A program made the translations under genes and the position numbers. From the NCBI GenBank assembly GCA_021014945.1, contig MU266497.1:1-61158 (forward strand): 61,158 bases of DNA, written 5' to 3'. The notes beneath the pieces were generated by a model. That model was not told the origin of the DNA. It saw nothing but the letters and a program-made list of their open reading frames with translations, and did no database searches. Each line of letters begins with the position of its first letter. Within the stretch, counting starts at the first letter, position 1. This DNA is from Leucogyrophana mollusca (Eukaryota; Basidiomycota; Agaricomycetes; Boletales). Shown here piece by piece: positions 1-10,629 of the stretch.

Positions 1-774
1 GTTGATTCCGTTTCTGGAACTTGCTGGGCCGAGCGGACTTCAAAGGCAGCCGCGTCGGCAAAGCGGCACCGGGGATTTCCGACACACAAATCTGCGGGAC
101 TCTGTGAAGGACAAAACCGCAGAATGGCGGGATCCCGGACTTTCTGTATAAATCTGAGCAAATATCCAAAATCTGGAGTGAAATCTTGTTCCTTTGCTCC
201 AATCTATATTGCTCACAGACCCGGTCAACAGACTTACCATCCGTTCTCGACTCTGTCCCGGGTCTGTCTCATGCCCAGATATCACCAAGTCTGACTCGGA
301 GGTGCCAGTCACGAGTCGCACCTGAAAGCTGATTCGACTCGAGTCGGAAGGACATCTTATCCCCATCACGCAAATCCCTCAATCCGAACTACGAACGTGC
401 GTCCCCGCCACGCCCCCAGCAGCCAATCACATCGCTCCAAACCGGTCGTCCGACGCACATTGAGCGCAGGCGATGCACGCGACCACAAATACAAGCACGT
501 TCAATGGCACACGAGCAATAACAATTGCGACATGTAAGAATCCGTTCCAGATCCACACGATAGACGACACACGACACACGACGCATCCACCACCACCCAG
601 TGCGTTCAAGCCAGACCTTCCGCAGCCAATCACACGCATTTCATACACATAAAACCACGCTGGGAGGTGCGTGCCAGGCCAGGTCCCATGCCTCTGCTTC
701 CACCCGTTGCCAGTCCCTTGAACTCCCGCCACAGGACACTTGCCATCGCACCACCCACACTCGAGACGGACGGA
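1..774. other. No supported gene; upstream of the bHLH gene
   Basis: Open frames on both strands lack an ATG in a sensible place and show no recognisable motif. The last 200 bases are C/A-rich, like a fungal promoter and 5' leader. The first bases could be the tail of a gene outside the window, but nothing shows it. Confidence 0.4.
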
Positions 775-2181
775 ATGGATGCCTACGTCTACTCCGCGAG
801 CTGCAACCCCCCACGCCGGGCGAAGCGCCTTCGTTCTGACTCAGAGTCGCTCGCTGTCCCCCAAGCGCAGACTCAGACTCAGGCTCGTTTCGACCCCCCT
901 TCCATCGCACCACAGCCCTCCAACCCCTCCTCTTCCTCTCAAGTCGACGAGGGTAACTCCCCAACCCCAGCGCCCCCGCCACCGGCCCCAAAACGCCGCG
1001 GACGGAAGCCCGGCGTCCTATCCCGCGCCGCACGTGAGGCTCAGCGCAAGATCAACCACTCGCTCATCGAGAAGGCGCGCCGGACGAAGATCAATGAGGC
1101 GCTCGCTGCGCTGCGGGGGCTCGTGCCGGTTGGCTATGAGCGGAGGCGGGCCGAGGGGGAGGACTCTAGGCAGAAGAAAGGGGATGAGGATAAGCATGGT
1201 GCTGCGCACGAATACGGGCGCTCCGGGGAAGCGAGTGACGATGACTCTGAAGACGAGGTCGGTGTCGGTATTGGTGGGAAGAAGGATAAGGACAGCGGGA
1301 AGAAGGGAAAGCCGAGAGAGGAGAAGGAGTTCAAGCTGGAGATATTGGTGCGCACGGTGGCGTATTTGCAGGATCTGAGGGAGAGGGTGCAGGAGCTGGA
1401 AGGGGAGCTGGAGGTGGAGAGGGCTGGTGGGCGCAGTCGGGTGCGGGCCGAGGATAGCGGCCGGGTGCATGCCGAGGATGGTGGGAGCTTGAAGCGAAAG
1501 CGAGGTGAATCTGGTGGGAGCTTAGAGCGGAAGCGGACGCGGAACGAGGCCGAGCTCGAGGGCGCGACCGACGCACGTGGGGAGAGCTCTCGTGCGTCGA
1601 CCGCCGAGCCCACGCGCCTCCCGTCCATCTCCACGTGGCTCCCTCGTTCAGGCAAGGAGAGAAACGGGAAGACCACCACCGCCCTCCTTCTCTCGGGCCA
1701 CTCGTCGCAATCGCAATCTCCCTCCCTCCAGCCGCTGCTCAACCCGGCTCCCCCTTCCCCGTCGAAACACCCCGCGTACCACCACCAGCTGCCCACGCCG
1801 CCAACGTCCGAATCCCTCCCGCCTGCATCTGCCGGATTTCCGCTGCCGCCTGTGCTCACCCTGCCGTCCCCGAGCGCGTTCGGGCAGACGCTGCCTTCCC
1901 CACGCACGGCCACGCTCCTATCTCCGAGCACTAGGTTCCCGGACTTCTTCTCGCGCGGTGCGAGGGCGGGAGACGCATCGTCGCCCGTAGTCTCGCCCGT
2001 TTATTCACCAGAGGACGAGAGCGCTGCGTCGCTCTTACTGCAGATCAGCACGTCGCCGTTGCTGCAGACGAGTTCCAGGAAGTCACTGGGATTACCACGG
2101 GAAAAGGTGCATGAGAGAAATGTTAATGTCGGCGAGGCGATGACGCCGGGGAAGCTGCTTGGCTTGTCGGAGGGGGGGTAG
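775..2181 (+). CDS. bHLH transcription factor
   Basis: Predicted nuclear E-box-binding regulator of 468 aa, without introns. The frame is open upstream, but the first ATG in it is at 775 (MDAYVYSASC), so I chose that start. An AT-hook-like stretch KRRGRKPG (about residues 73-80) precedes the basic region and helix 1 at about 91-117 (KINHSLIEKARRTKINEAL). H95, E99 and R103 match the triad that reads CACGTG-type E-boxes. Helix 2 (about 185-212, EFKLEILVRTVAYLQDLRER) runs into a short leucine/glutamate coiled coil. The loop between the helices is about 65 residues, very acidic and lysine-rich, far beyond the usual 6-15. The C-terminal half is Pro/Ser-rich and probably disordered. The family call is firm; the target genes cannot be told from sequence. 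Confidence 0.85.
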   Translation: MDAYVYSASCNPPRRAKRLRSDSESLAVPQAQTQTQARFDPPSIAPQPSNPSSSSQVDEGNSPTPAPPPPAPKRRGRKPGVLSRAAREAQRKINHSLIEKARRTKINEALAALRGLVPVGYERRRAEGEDSRQKKGDEDKHGAAHEYGRSGEASDDDSEDEVGVGIGGKKDKDSGKKGKPREEKEFKLEILVRTVAYLQDLRERVQELEGELEVERAGGRSRVRAEDSGRVHAEDGGSLKRKRGESGGSLERKRTRNEAELEGATDARGESSRASTAEPTRLPSISTWLPRSGKERNGKTTTALLLSGHSSQSQSPSLQPLLNPAPPSPSKHPAYHHQLPTPPTSESLPPASAGFPLPPVLTLPSPSAFGQTLPSPRTATLLSPSTRFPDFFSRGARAGDASSPVVSPVYSPEDESAASLLLQISTSPLLQTSSRKSLGLPREKVHERNVNVGEAMTPGKLLGLSEGG

Positions 2182-3805
2182 CTTATACTAGGACGTGTTT
2201 GATGCGAGGGGTATTGTATTAACATTGGAAGTGTGTACGTAGTCATTGTTGTAGGTTACTGTTACTGCTGGTCGGTGTGTTGAACGTGCAAAGTTTTCGA
2301 TATTGCTGGGTACTTGAACTTATTGTGTTGTTATTTGCAAGGTATAGACGTATCGATCGCAAAGCGAGAACCATGGGGGATGGGGGATGTCATGTCAGCG
2401 GTCAAGTAGAGGGACCTAACCATCAAAGCAAGCGAGTCGATGGCTGCGTAAGATAAAGTAGATATTTTGCAGGTTTTTCATCACTCTGATTTGAATGTAC
2501 GCCTTTTATGCCGTGCTAGACCGGTAAGGCGCCAGAACACGGATTGACCTCCCCACAGTGACACGGTCTGACACCGCGCCGAGTCCGGAAAAACCACGTG
2601 ATCCTGTACGGCTATCTCCGGTGCACGGGTTGGATGGAGCTTGCCAGCGGCGGACCCCTACAGGGTGGGGGGATGATGGTTATTGCAGCGAGAGCGAACA
2701 ATTCTACACATGAGGTTTTGAGCCAGTTCCGCGGATAATTGTCACAATTGCACAATTGTTCTGGACGAGGGGTAAATTATACCATTGCGGCAGAGCTGCT
2801 GGCATGAAATAGACGCATCGATCGCTGTTCGAATACGAGTGTTCCTCGAAAAGACCGACTGGAGGAAGTCGATTCAGAGGATGAACGTTTGTGCATCGAG
2901 AATCGATCTTTCCAGGTGCCGTACTGCCATGCATTATTTTTTATCCATGTTCATCCACCCATAAGGACACTATTGAGTCGCTTGCTTTTCGTCGTTTGAC
3001 GCGACGAGGAACACCTCTAGAGCATGTTTAGCACTGGCCAGCATGTTCAGAATTTAGGCCTCAATCCTGCATTTCTACTCACGCTATTTTGCGCTCACAT
3101 GAGTTAAACCTGTTGAGCGGGCAGTGCAGTGCAAGGGGGAGAACTATGTGGTGGGGAGATGGGAGGGCGGTACTGAGGGAACGAGAGGGCCAGAGTGGGC
3201 GGGCACGGTGGCACACGTTACGTTCTCTTGGGACCTGTCGACTCGATTCGTCGATAGAGTGAACGCAGGGAGAAATAGAACTGAACGAAGGCTTGCTCGC
3301 GCAACAGAGAACAATGCGCATTGTTGAGAAGACTACCGCTCGCATCGTTATCGGAGCATGGACACCATCGATTGGAAGATCATTCGCAGGAAGAACGGAA
3401 TGAAGGTGGGGTTCGGATGAGTGCGGATGGCCACCCTGTCGCTGGCCCTGTCCACAGTGATTGTGATCAACGCCAGCGATAGTGTGGATATCCGCAGTGT
3501 GGCGAAAATGAGCGGCGGGGTCGGATTGTAACCATTTGGGCTGGGGAGGAGGATCGAGCTTTTCAGGTAGGACCTTTGAAGCCCTGTGCCCGCGACGGGT
3601 GATCTGTGAGCCGAGATGATGTTCGATTAAAAACATATTTTGTGAGAGGTGCAGAACTTCAGAGCTATACGGAAAGAACGAGTACTGACACGATGCTGGA
3701 TGAGGTTGACGAGGTCGCAATTTTGGCCATCAGCAAGAGCTCATTTGGCATTGTTTGCACCTTAGATTCTCTTTTCGTCGACGCGATCAGTCCAACTCAG
3801 GTTTT
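2182..3805. other. Intergenic, no supported gene
   Basis: I see the bHLH 3' region and the promoter side of MTG2. A 213-codon minus-strand open frame (3079-3720) has no ATG at its start and no recognisable domain, so I left it out. The motif cgatcgc after a tagacg(t/c)atc stretch occurs twice (about 2345 and 2811), with no clear meaning. Confidence 0.4.
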
Positions 3806-5941
3806 ATGCTCAGGACGGCTCATTTCTGCAGGTCGACCTTTTCGGCGCACATAAGAGTAAGAGTCTTCACAACATCGTCCGTAGCACCCAAAGATGCCCC
3901 CCCAGACGGCCCAAGCCCCGAGTCAAACGACGCAGACTACCAAATAGAACGTCGTCGCAGAAAGACAGAATGGAAGCGCAGACAACAGGTAACTGCCCTC
4001 GCACTCGCAAGTGATCACTATTCACGCGTGCAGCACACCGTTCTAGGGCCAGACATTCCTCGACCACCTCATCATAAATGTCCGCGCCGGTGCGTCCCAT
4101 CTCTTGCCCCACACGCCGCGTACTGACCAACCGACCCATAGGTAAAGGCGGGAATGGCTGCGTCGCCTTCCACCGCGAAAAATTCAAGCCCATGGGTCCC
4201 CCCTCGGGCGGCTCGGGCGGACGCGGCTCCGACATCTACATCCTCCCCACACCCACCCTCACATCCCTCTCCTCCATCCCAAAACGCATCCGCGGCGCGT
4301 TCGGCGCATCCGGTCAAGGAACATGGCAGAATGGCAAATCTGCCCCACCAACCATCATCAAAGTTCCCGTCGGCACCGTCGTGCGCGCGCTCCCGCCCTC
4401 CGACCCCCGTGCCGCGAAGGACGAGTGGGAGGCGGAGGAGGAGGGGCTGGAAGGCCTCGATGCCGACGAGCGCCGCGCGCGGCTGCGCGAGAGACGGTGG
4501 GTGCACTATCCAAGGTATGAGGATGATAATGTGGGGAGGGACGTGTTTAAACAGGCGGAGGCGGCGCTATATCGGGAAGAGCGCGAGCGGCGGTGGGCGA
4601 GGCGGCAGCGCGCGCTTAATCCGATTTACCTCGATCTTGATAAGGTGGAAGACACGACGCCTGCGGTGGATGCGCCGCTGGGGACTGGCCAGCATCAATT
4701 CTTGGGACACCTCGTCGCGCAGGGCGGCGCTGGCGGTCTTGGAAATCCGCACTTTCTCTCCCCACTCAACCGCTCTCCAAAGTTTGCGACGCGTGGGTGT
4801 GAAGGTGCGCCTTTCCCTTCTTGTCTTTTCTCTTTCCCTAACTCTTATCCCATCCCCTCGTTTATTTTCTTCAGGCGAACGCCTCACTCTCACTCTCACC
4901 CTCCACCTCCCAGCAGACATCGCCCTTGTCGGGCTCCCCAACGCCGGCAAATCCACCCTCCTCCGTGCGCTCACCGGCGGGCGCGCAAAGACGGCCGTGG
5001 CGGGGTACGCGTTCACGACGCTAAATCCCGTAGTGGGGGTGGTGCGTGTGGGGGAGGACGGCGTGTGGGAGGGGGGTGTAAGGGCGGGGGTGGTGGACGT
5101 AGGTGAGAGCATAAGGGATGAGGGGAGGGGGGTAGTGTACGGCGAGACTGGGGGGAGGGTACAGTGGGGACGCGGGGAGGAGGGGTGGAGAAGCGAGTTT
5201 GACGCCACGGAGGAGGGCACCGAGGGAGGGGGAGAGAAGGACACTGGGTTTAACTTTGACATCCTCGAAACTTTCCGCTTCACGGTCGCAGACAACCCAG
5301 GACTCACTCCCACCCTTCCCATTTCCCCCTCATCCGACCCTGACCTCTCGCCCCTCGCTTTCACTCCCACTCCCACCCCAAACTCCTCCCTCAATGAAAA
5401 CACATCTACCACCCCCTCCCCCAGCGAGAACCCCAGCGCACCACCCGCACCCGGCACCCTCGCCCTGGGACACTCCTTCCTCCGCTCCCTTGAGCGCGCA
5501 CACGCTCTCGCGTACGTCGTCGACCTCTCCGGCCCCGCGCCCTGGGACGAGCTCCGTGCCCTCCGCGAGGAATTGGAGGCATATCAGGCGGGGATGAGCG
5601 CGCGAGCGCGGGTGGTGGTTGCCAATAAGGCTGATTTGCTCGGACCTGGTGCGGATGCCGGCGGCGGTGCTATTGAGGAGAACGAGGGGAGGGTCGGAGG
5701 GGAGAGTGAGGCCAGGGACGACGCTCGGAACAATAAAGTGGAAGAAGCTAAAGCGAAACTCCGCCGCCTCGAAGACTTTGTGCGCACTGAGATGGTCGTG
5801 CGCGACCCGGCGACGGGGAGGGAGCGTGTGCTGGACGTCGTGCCTGTGTCCGCGAAGTATGCGCAGAACGTTGGGCGGATTGTAGAGTTGATGAAGGGGT
5901 ATGTCAAGGAGGCGAGGGGGGTTGAGGGCGAGGTGGTTTAA
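3806..5941 (+). CDS. MTG2: Mitochondrial Obg-family GTPase (MTG2-like)
   Basis: Ribosome-assembly GTPase of the Obg/CgtA family, expected in mitochondria acting on the large ribosomal subunit. Four exons: 3806-3988, 4047-4089, 4142-4804 and 4875-5941, giving 651 aa in phase. The ATG at 3806 starts a basic, Ser-rich leader ([12 protein letters not shown]...) typical of mitochondrial import. The glycine-rich Obg fold follows: [29 protein letters not shown] and [10 protein letters not shown]. The G domain has the P-loop GLPNAGKST (about 316-324), G3 DNPG, G4 NKAD and G5 SAK. Oddities: long acidic and Pro/Ser/Thr-rich inserts interrupt the G domain, and the usual DIPGLI after G2 reads DNPGLTP. 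Codons strongly favour G/C. Nothing else fits as well. Confidence 0.9.
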
Positions 5942-6600
5942 TATTTAACGCTCATATACTTTAACATAGCTAGTACTTAAGCTCAAGTCCCGGTCAAGCG
6001 CAGCACACAGATCACTCGGAAACCTCGCCTCATCTTCTCATGGCCACAGACAGAGGGTGTATCGAGTGGGCACTGTGGACCACTAGTAAGGACCTCCACA
6101 GTTCTTACGATTTGCCCGTGAACCCCGAAGAATATAGGTAGCTCTCTGGTCTGATGCAGACAGCAGTCACTACGACTAAGTACTCATCTCTGCTGTTCCG
6201 CGACTCCTGAGGTCACATAGTCTTCGTCAGTCTCAGGGAGACGTGCGCTCCTGTTACAAATAGATGAGATCGAAACTGATTCGCCAACGTTTACCTCATC
6301 TTAGAAATGCTGTATCGCAAGCACTTTGAAATAGTGTCCCGTAAATTCTCGCGTCGGGACTTCCCTGAACACACGCTACCAACGTCCAGCTGATACTCAG
6401 ACCAGACGCAAGTCTCTTGAACAGCACTGACGAGCCTCTGAAGGGCAGGCTCACTCGCATTCCACCGCCCCTTCCTTTTTCCGGTGGGGATCGATGCCGC
6501 GTGGCCTCTTGGGTGGGCGGGAACGCTTAGGCAGCGTAAATTCCTCGAGCAGTGTATTCCGAAATCCGCCAGGGGTGATTCCGCGTACGCAACACTCTGG
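5942..6600. other. Intergenic between convergent MTG2 and EMC2
   Basis: Both flanking genes end here, so this should hold two 3' untranslated regions. I see no coding signal or strong repeat. Confidence 0.5.
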
Positions 6601-7872
6601 CTACGCAACCCAGGCAAACACTTCCTCCCTTCCTCTCGCAATCTCGCCCTTGACCCCAGCGCTGCTCGAGTACGCCACGCGCAGCCGCTCCGTTGCGAGC
6701 TCGTCGAGGAGCGCGAGGTGCGTCGGCGTCGGCGGCGGGGTGCCGGATTCTGATGATGGCTGGAGTGTGGAGGGCGCGAGGAGGCGGCGGGTACACTGCG
6801 GGTGTGATAAGCTCAGTATCTTGCAAGAAGGAGGGAAGGAAAGGAAGGAAGAAAGTTGACGTACGAGTTTAACACCGAACCACGCACGCACTGTTATACC
6901 CAGGGGCGTCGACTCTGCCAGCGTAACTCCCGATTCATCTGTCGTACAAGAGCAAACAAAGAAAGTCAGCATGCGTTCCGGAAATTAGTTCAGTGTGTGG
7001 GTGGGATTGCGGAGCCAGGACGCACCGCCATCGCTCATGTCGACGACCACGAGGAAGGTTTTGAGCGCGAGGGGAAGGTCGTTTGCTGTGTATGCCGTTT
7101 CGGCGAACTGGAGTGCGTAGAAGGGGTTTTGGGGCGCGAGGAGGAGGGCATGGGAGAGGGCTTGGAGGGAGGGGGTGTATCTATGCAGGGTACGCGTTAA
7201 TCACTTGTGCTTGAGTTCAAGGTGTCGTAGGGACGCAAAGCAGGAAGCCGGAAAAAAAACGTACTGGCAACACTCCGCATACAGATCCGCGAGCTCGAGC
7301 CACCCCTCGACGTCCGTATAGAACGTGTCTAAGAACGCACAAAGCTCGCCCACGGCCTTCTCCACCTTCCCCGTTCGGCGCAGGACAGAGATCTTGCGCT
7401 TCCACGCGGTCGCGTTGGCGCTGTCGGCCTCGAGCAGCTCGGAGTAGTATTTCAGCGCCGTCTCAGGCGGTGAGGCTGCTTCGAGGCGGATGCCTGTGAG
7501 GCACTCTACGCGTGGTGAGCCGGGAAACTTGTCGGAGAGGAGTTGAAGGCAGTCCTGCAGTGAAGGATAAATGTGAGAAAATGCAGAGTCTAGCTATTTT
7601 ATGCGGGATGCGTACATCAGCGACATCGAGTCTTCCTATGTCTATGGACGCAAGTGCAAGCTGCTCAAGGAACGCCCAGCCTGTACATAACATTAACTAG
7701 GTAGTCAGCTTCCACTTGCTGGACGCGGTGACGGGGACTGACTGTCGTCGCCGAGGTTCTTGTGAGCGTTCTTCTGTAGTATTTGGTACCCTTTCTCGAA
7801 AGTGCGTTGAGATGCGCGTGTGTTATGGACGCGATAGTTTGCAAGTTGTGAGAGTGCCGAGGCAACGGACAT
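6601..7872 (-). CDS. EMC2: ER membrane protein complex subunit 2
   Basis: Soluble, TPR-rich subunit of the EMC, which inserts tail-anchored and multipass proteins into the ER membrane. Six exons on the minus strand: 7872-7743, 7680-7616, 7554-7265, 7180-7026, 6938-6865 and 6795-6601. They sum to 302 aa, close to human EMC2. Landmarks in order: LGDDSWAFLEQLALASID, DKFPGSPRVECLTGIRLEA, TAWKRKISVLRRTGK, GWLELADLYAECCQY, APQNPFYALQFAETAY and TVRAWFGVKLCTRRLL. These follow the EMC2 order, including the TPR helices and the C-terminal helix. A GGAA-rich purine run (about 6829-6852) lies in the last intron. The gene is convergent with MTG2 and 273 bp from seven-TM gene A. Confidence 0.9.
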
Positions 7873-8145
7873 GACGGAGGGGAAGAGGGTGTGGACCTGT
7901 AAACCCGAAATTGTGGTTTCCTTTCTGGTACTTCCACGATCAACAAGCTACGTTCGTTCCAACAGCCGTTTCAAGTCGAAATCGAGGTTGCATCGAGGGC
8001 CAGGAACCGGCGCAACCCATGCCTCATTTCAGGTTGAGAACGTCACCAGCATTGTACAAAAGTACCGATACACAGGTTCAGACATGTCCCTCCGGCCGGA
8101 CTGTGAGACCTCACGATGGCGGCTCAGAAGTTCGAACCCATATTG

Positions 8146-9460
8146 TCATTTAGATTTAGTTGGCATATGAATGCTCAGTATATCGGGTAGTACAGGAGCT
8201 ACATCACCGTGCGCGTGATCCAGAGGTTGGGATGCCTTGGATACACCAATCCTCGTCTCAACCTGAGTGCCCGACTCATACCCATCCAGGTTATCCAAAT
8301 CGATAGTAGTCAGATACTGGACAGCAAATACTGGGCTGGAGTGCGCAGGGCTCTCGTCGTTGGAGTGGCTTTCGCGCCCCTCTTCTTCTGATTCGGATTT
8401 CCTCAAAACGCGATAGAAATACGTGACGACGACCAGTAGGTTGCATACTATGAGGCACGACGCGATCTATGGGGGCCACGACCACTTAGCTTGCAGATAT
8501 AGCATGATAGCGTGGAGAGAAGGACGCGCCTCGAAGTCCGTAGCGGTTACAGTCAACGAGGTGAGGCGCATAAGTCGGCATACGGCGCGAAAGAGGGAGG
8601 CTAGCGTCACGATTATGCTAGATGAGAATATCGCGAGGATCATCTTGCGCTGCCGATTTTCAGGGAGCTTGACCTCCCAAAGCATCCGGAAAGGCAGCGC
8701 GATGAGTATTGCGTCGGAGATAACGTCAGCTGTGGAAGTACGCCGTCAATGCGGCAACGAGGCGAGAGCATCGGAGAGCTAGCGGGACCGAACTCACTTG
8801 CAAACTCACTGTAGGCCATGCTGTGAGGCATAAGGTTTGAGCACGAGTGGGTTGGCGAGTCGTACCATGAGAGATTGGACCCACAGAGGCCCGCCTTCCA
8901 AAAGACGACCCCGCTCCACAAGAGCACAAAAAGGAATGTGACTGCGCGGGTGATACGGCGGGAGCTTTTTAATGGGTGGACCAGCCGTGTTACAGAATAT
9001 AAGACACTCATGCGAACCGCCCTTGAGCTCTGGATCAGAGGAATGATCTATGCCAGTGGACTGAGGATATCACATACCACACAACACACGGAAATGCGAA
9101 CGTATACACCCAATAGGCAACAATAGCGGGTTGGCTCGCTATTGCGGAAGAATCAGCGGGAAGTTGCTTCGAGGCAATCACTACACCACATACGGGCTTT
9201 AAGGTGCACCCAGTACGACGCCAGGGATATGATAGCACAGATCATGGCGACGGCTGCCCAGGCATCTTCCCACCAAAACCTTCGTATCGAGACACGATAC
9301 CAAAGTCTGAAAATGGTCAAGAGTATCGCAATACACTGCAGCACCGAGGTCACGACTTGAATCATTCAAATGTCAATCTCATGAGCATCACACCGTCACA
9401 CCAAACAAAGGCAAAAAGCCACTCACTTCTCAAAATTGGGTATGCAGATGTGCCAGACAT
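8146..9460 (-). CDS. Seven-TM fungal rhodopsin-like protein, paralog A
   Basis: Predicted integral membrane protein of the fungal rhodopsin-like/Pth11-type class; ligand and role unknown. Exon 1 (9460-9427) encodes MSGTSAYPILR. Exon 2 (9355-9194) carries TM segments and the conserved RRFWWEDAWAA. Later exons give AYWVYTFAFPCVVW, RMSVLYSVTRL, FVLLWSGVVFW, DAILIALPFRMLWEVKLP, a TM ending in RAVCRLM, and CLIVCNLLVVVTYFYRVL, then a charged cytoplasmic tail. Every block has a counterpart in paralogs B (29.3 kb) and C (33.3 kb). The last intron (8467-8529) has a GC donor where B has GT. I see no retinal-lysine context, so light sensing should not be assumed. Exon edges in the middle are approximate. 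Confidence 0.75.
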
Positions 9461-10629
9461 TACCGCCACCCAGGCGACAAAAATGCTTTAGCATGATCGA
9501 TGCATGTGGCATGTATTTATTCAGTGCGGCGAAAGAGAAAGCGCCCACGGAAACTCTACCCGTGCATGGATGCAGGGTAAGCTGGCGAGTTTCCAACTTG
9601 GAACTGATGCGAAGGGCTTCTTGCCCCTTCAATGGTATCATGGTCTCGTCAATAGCAAAAACAACGTAAGGTGGGAGCTGCGATTGTCGCAACATTCTCA
9701 CCTGCGGAACATCTGATGGTCTCAAGCGAAGTACATGACAGCAGACTCGGGGAAGTCGCGGCTTCTCAAAAAGCTCCTGCGGTAAACTGCACAAACCCGT
9801 TTGGCAAAATCCATACACTTGCCTACAGGCTGTCGCAGTAGCTGGTGAACGTCGTTTTGGAATTGGAAAGGAACGAGTTCGAATATGGCATGGCGACCGC
9901 TCAAACTTGGAGCCGGTATTCGGTGAACTGCGAGGTTGCGACAGGTTGTGCAGTGACAATGAGCTGCTGGTAGGCTAAGTGACTAGAACAAAATGAGTCA
10001 CACGAGCGGCGAATCCATCATTGGGAAGATTAGGCCGCCCAAGGTCGAAACTTATTATGCGAGCCCCTGCCCTGAAGTCTGTTGTCCCTTCAACTCGGTG
10101 GCATTCATGGCCTTTGTAATGAATCTGGGACGCACCTGACGCGGCATTCAGTCGTTGCCTTCATCCGCGGCTACCGCAAACTCTGCCTATAGCGAGTCCC
10201 CAAGAGAAACGGGTGCGCAGGCTCCTGCTTCCGACGGATGCCTGTAGTCGACCAAATTCAAATCCTTCCCAGCCGTTCAGGTCAAGTTCAGACTGAAAGT
10301 TTCGTTTCCAACAGTCCTGTTTTGGTCCTGTCACGTTGGCTCCAAGTTGGTTCCTGTGGGACTCGAGTGTCCGAGAGAATCGCGAGACGCAGCAGCAAAA
10401 CGTCAAGCACACCGGGTACCACCCTGTCCGCTGAGATAGGTTGAACCCCACCACGTGTGTATTCACAGGCCCTCGACCGCCAAAGCCTTCTCAAGGTTTA
10501 CTTATAAAGTAAAAGGTATTATAGGATCATACTTATCGATCCTGCACACAATGCTGCCGCCTTCTCACCCCGATCCCCGATTCTCCCAGCAAGCGAGAGC
10601 GTATACAATTCTGAGGCAGATTCCAGTCG
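9461..10629. other. Intergenic between divergent 7TM-A and FAH-like genes
   Basis: A shared upstream region of about 1.2 kb. Open frames here begin at non-ATG codons and show no domain. No tandem repeat or tRNA is visible. Confidence 0.45.

Noticed and set aside
40..369. 109-codon minus-strand open frame near the left edge
   Set aside because: No motif and no support from splice sites or composition; likely chance.
3079..3720. 213-codon minus-strand open frame
   Set aside because: It opens at a TTG, contains no recognisable domain, and overlaps probable promoter DNA of MTG2.
9423..9959. 178-codon minus-strand open frame upstream of seven-TM gene A
   Set aside because: No ATG start; its end only overlaps the short first exon of gene A in another frame.
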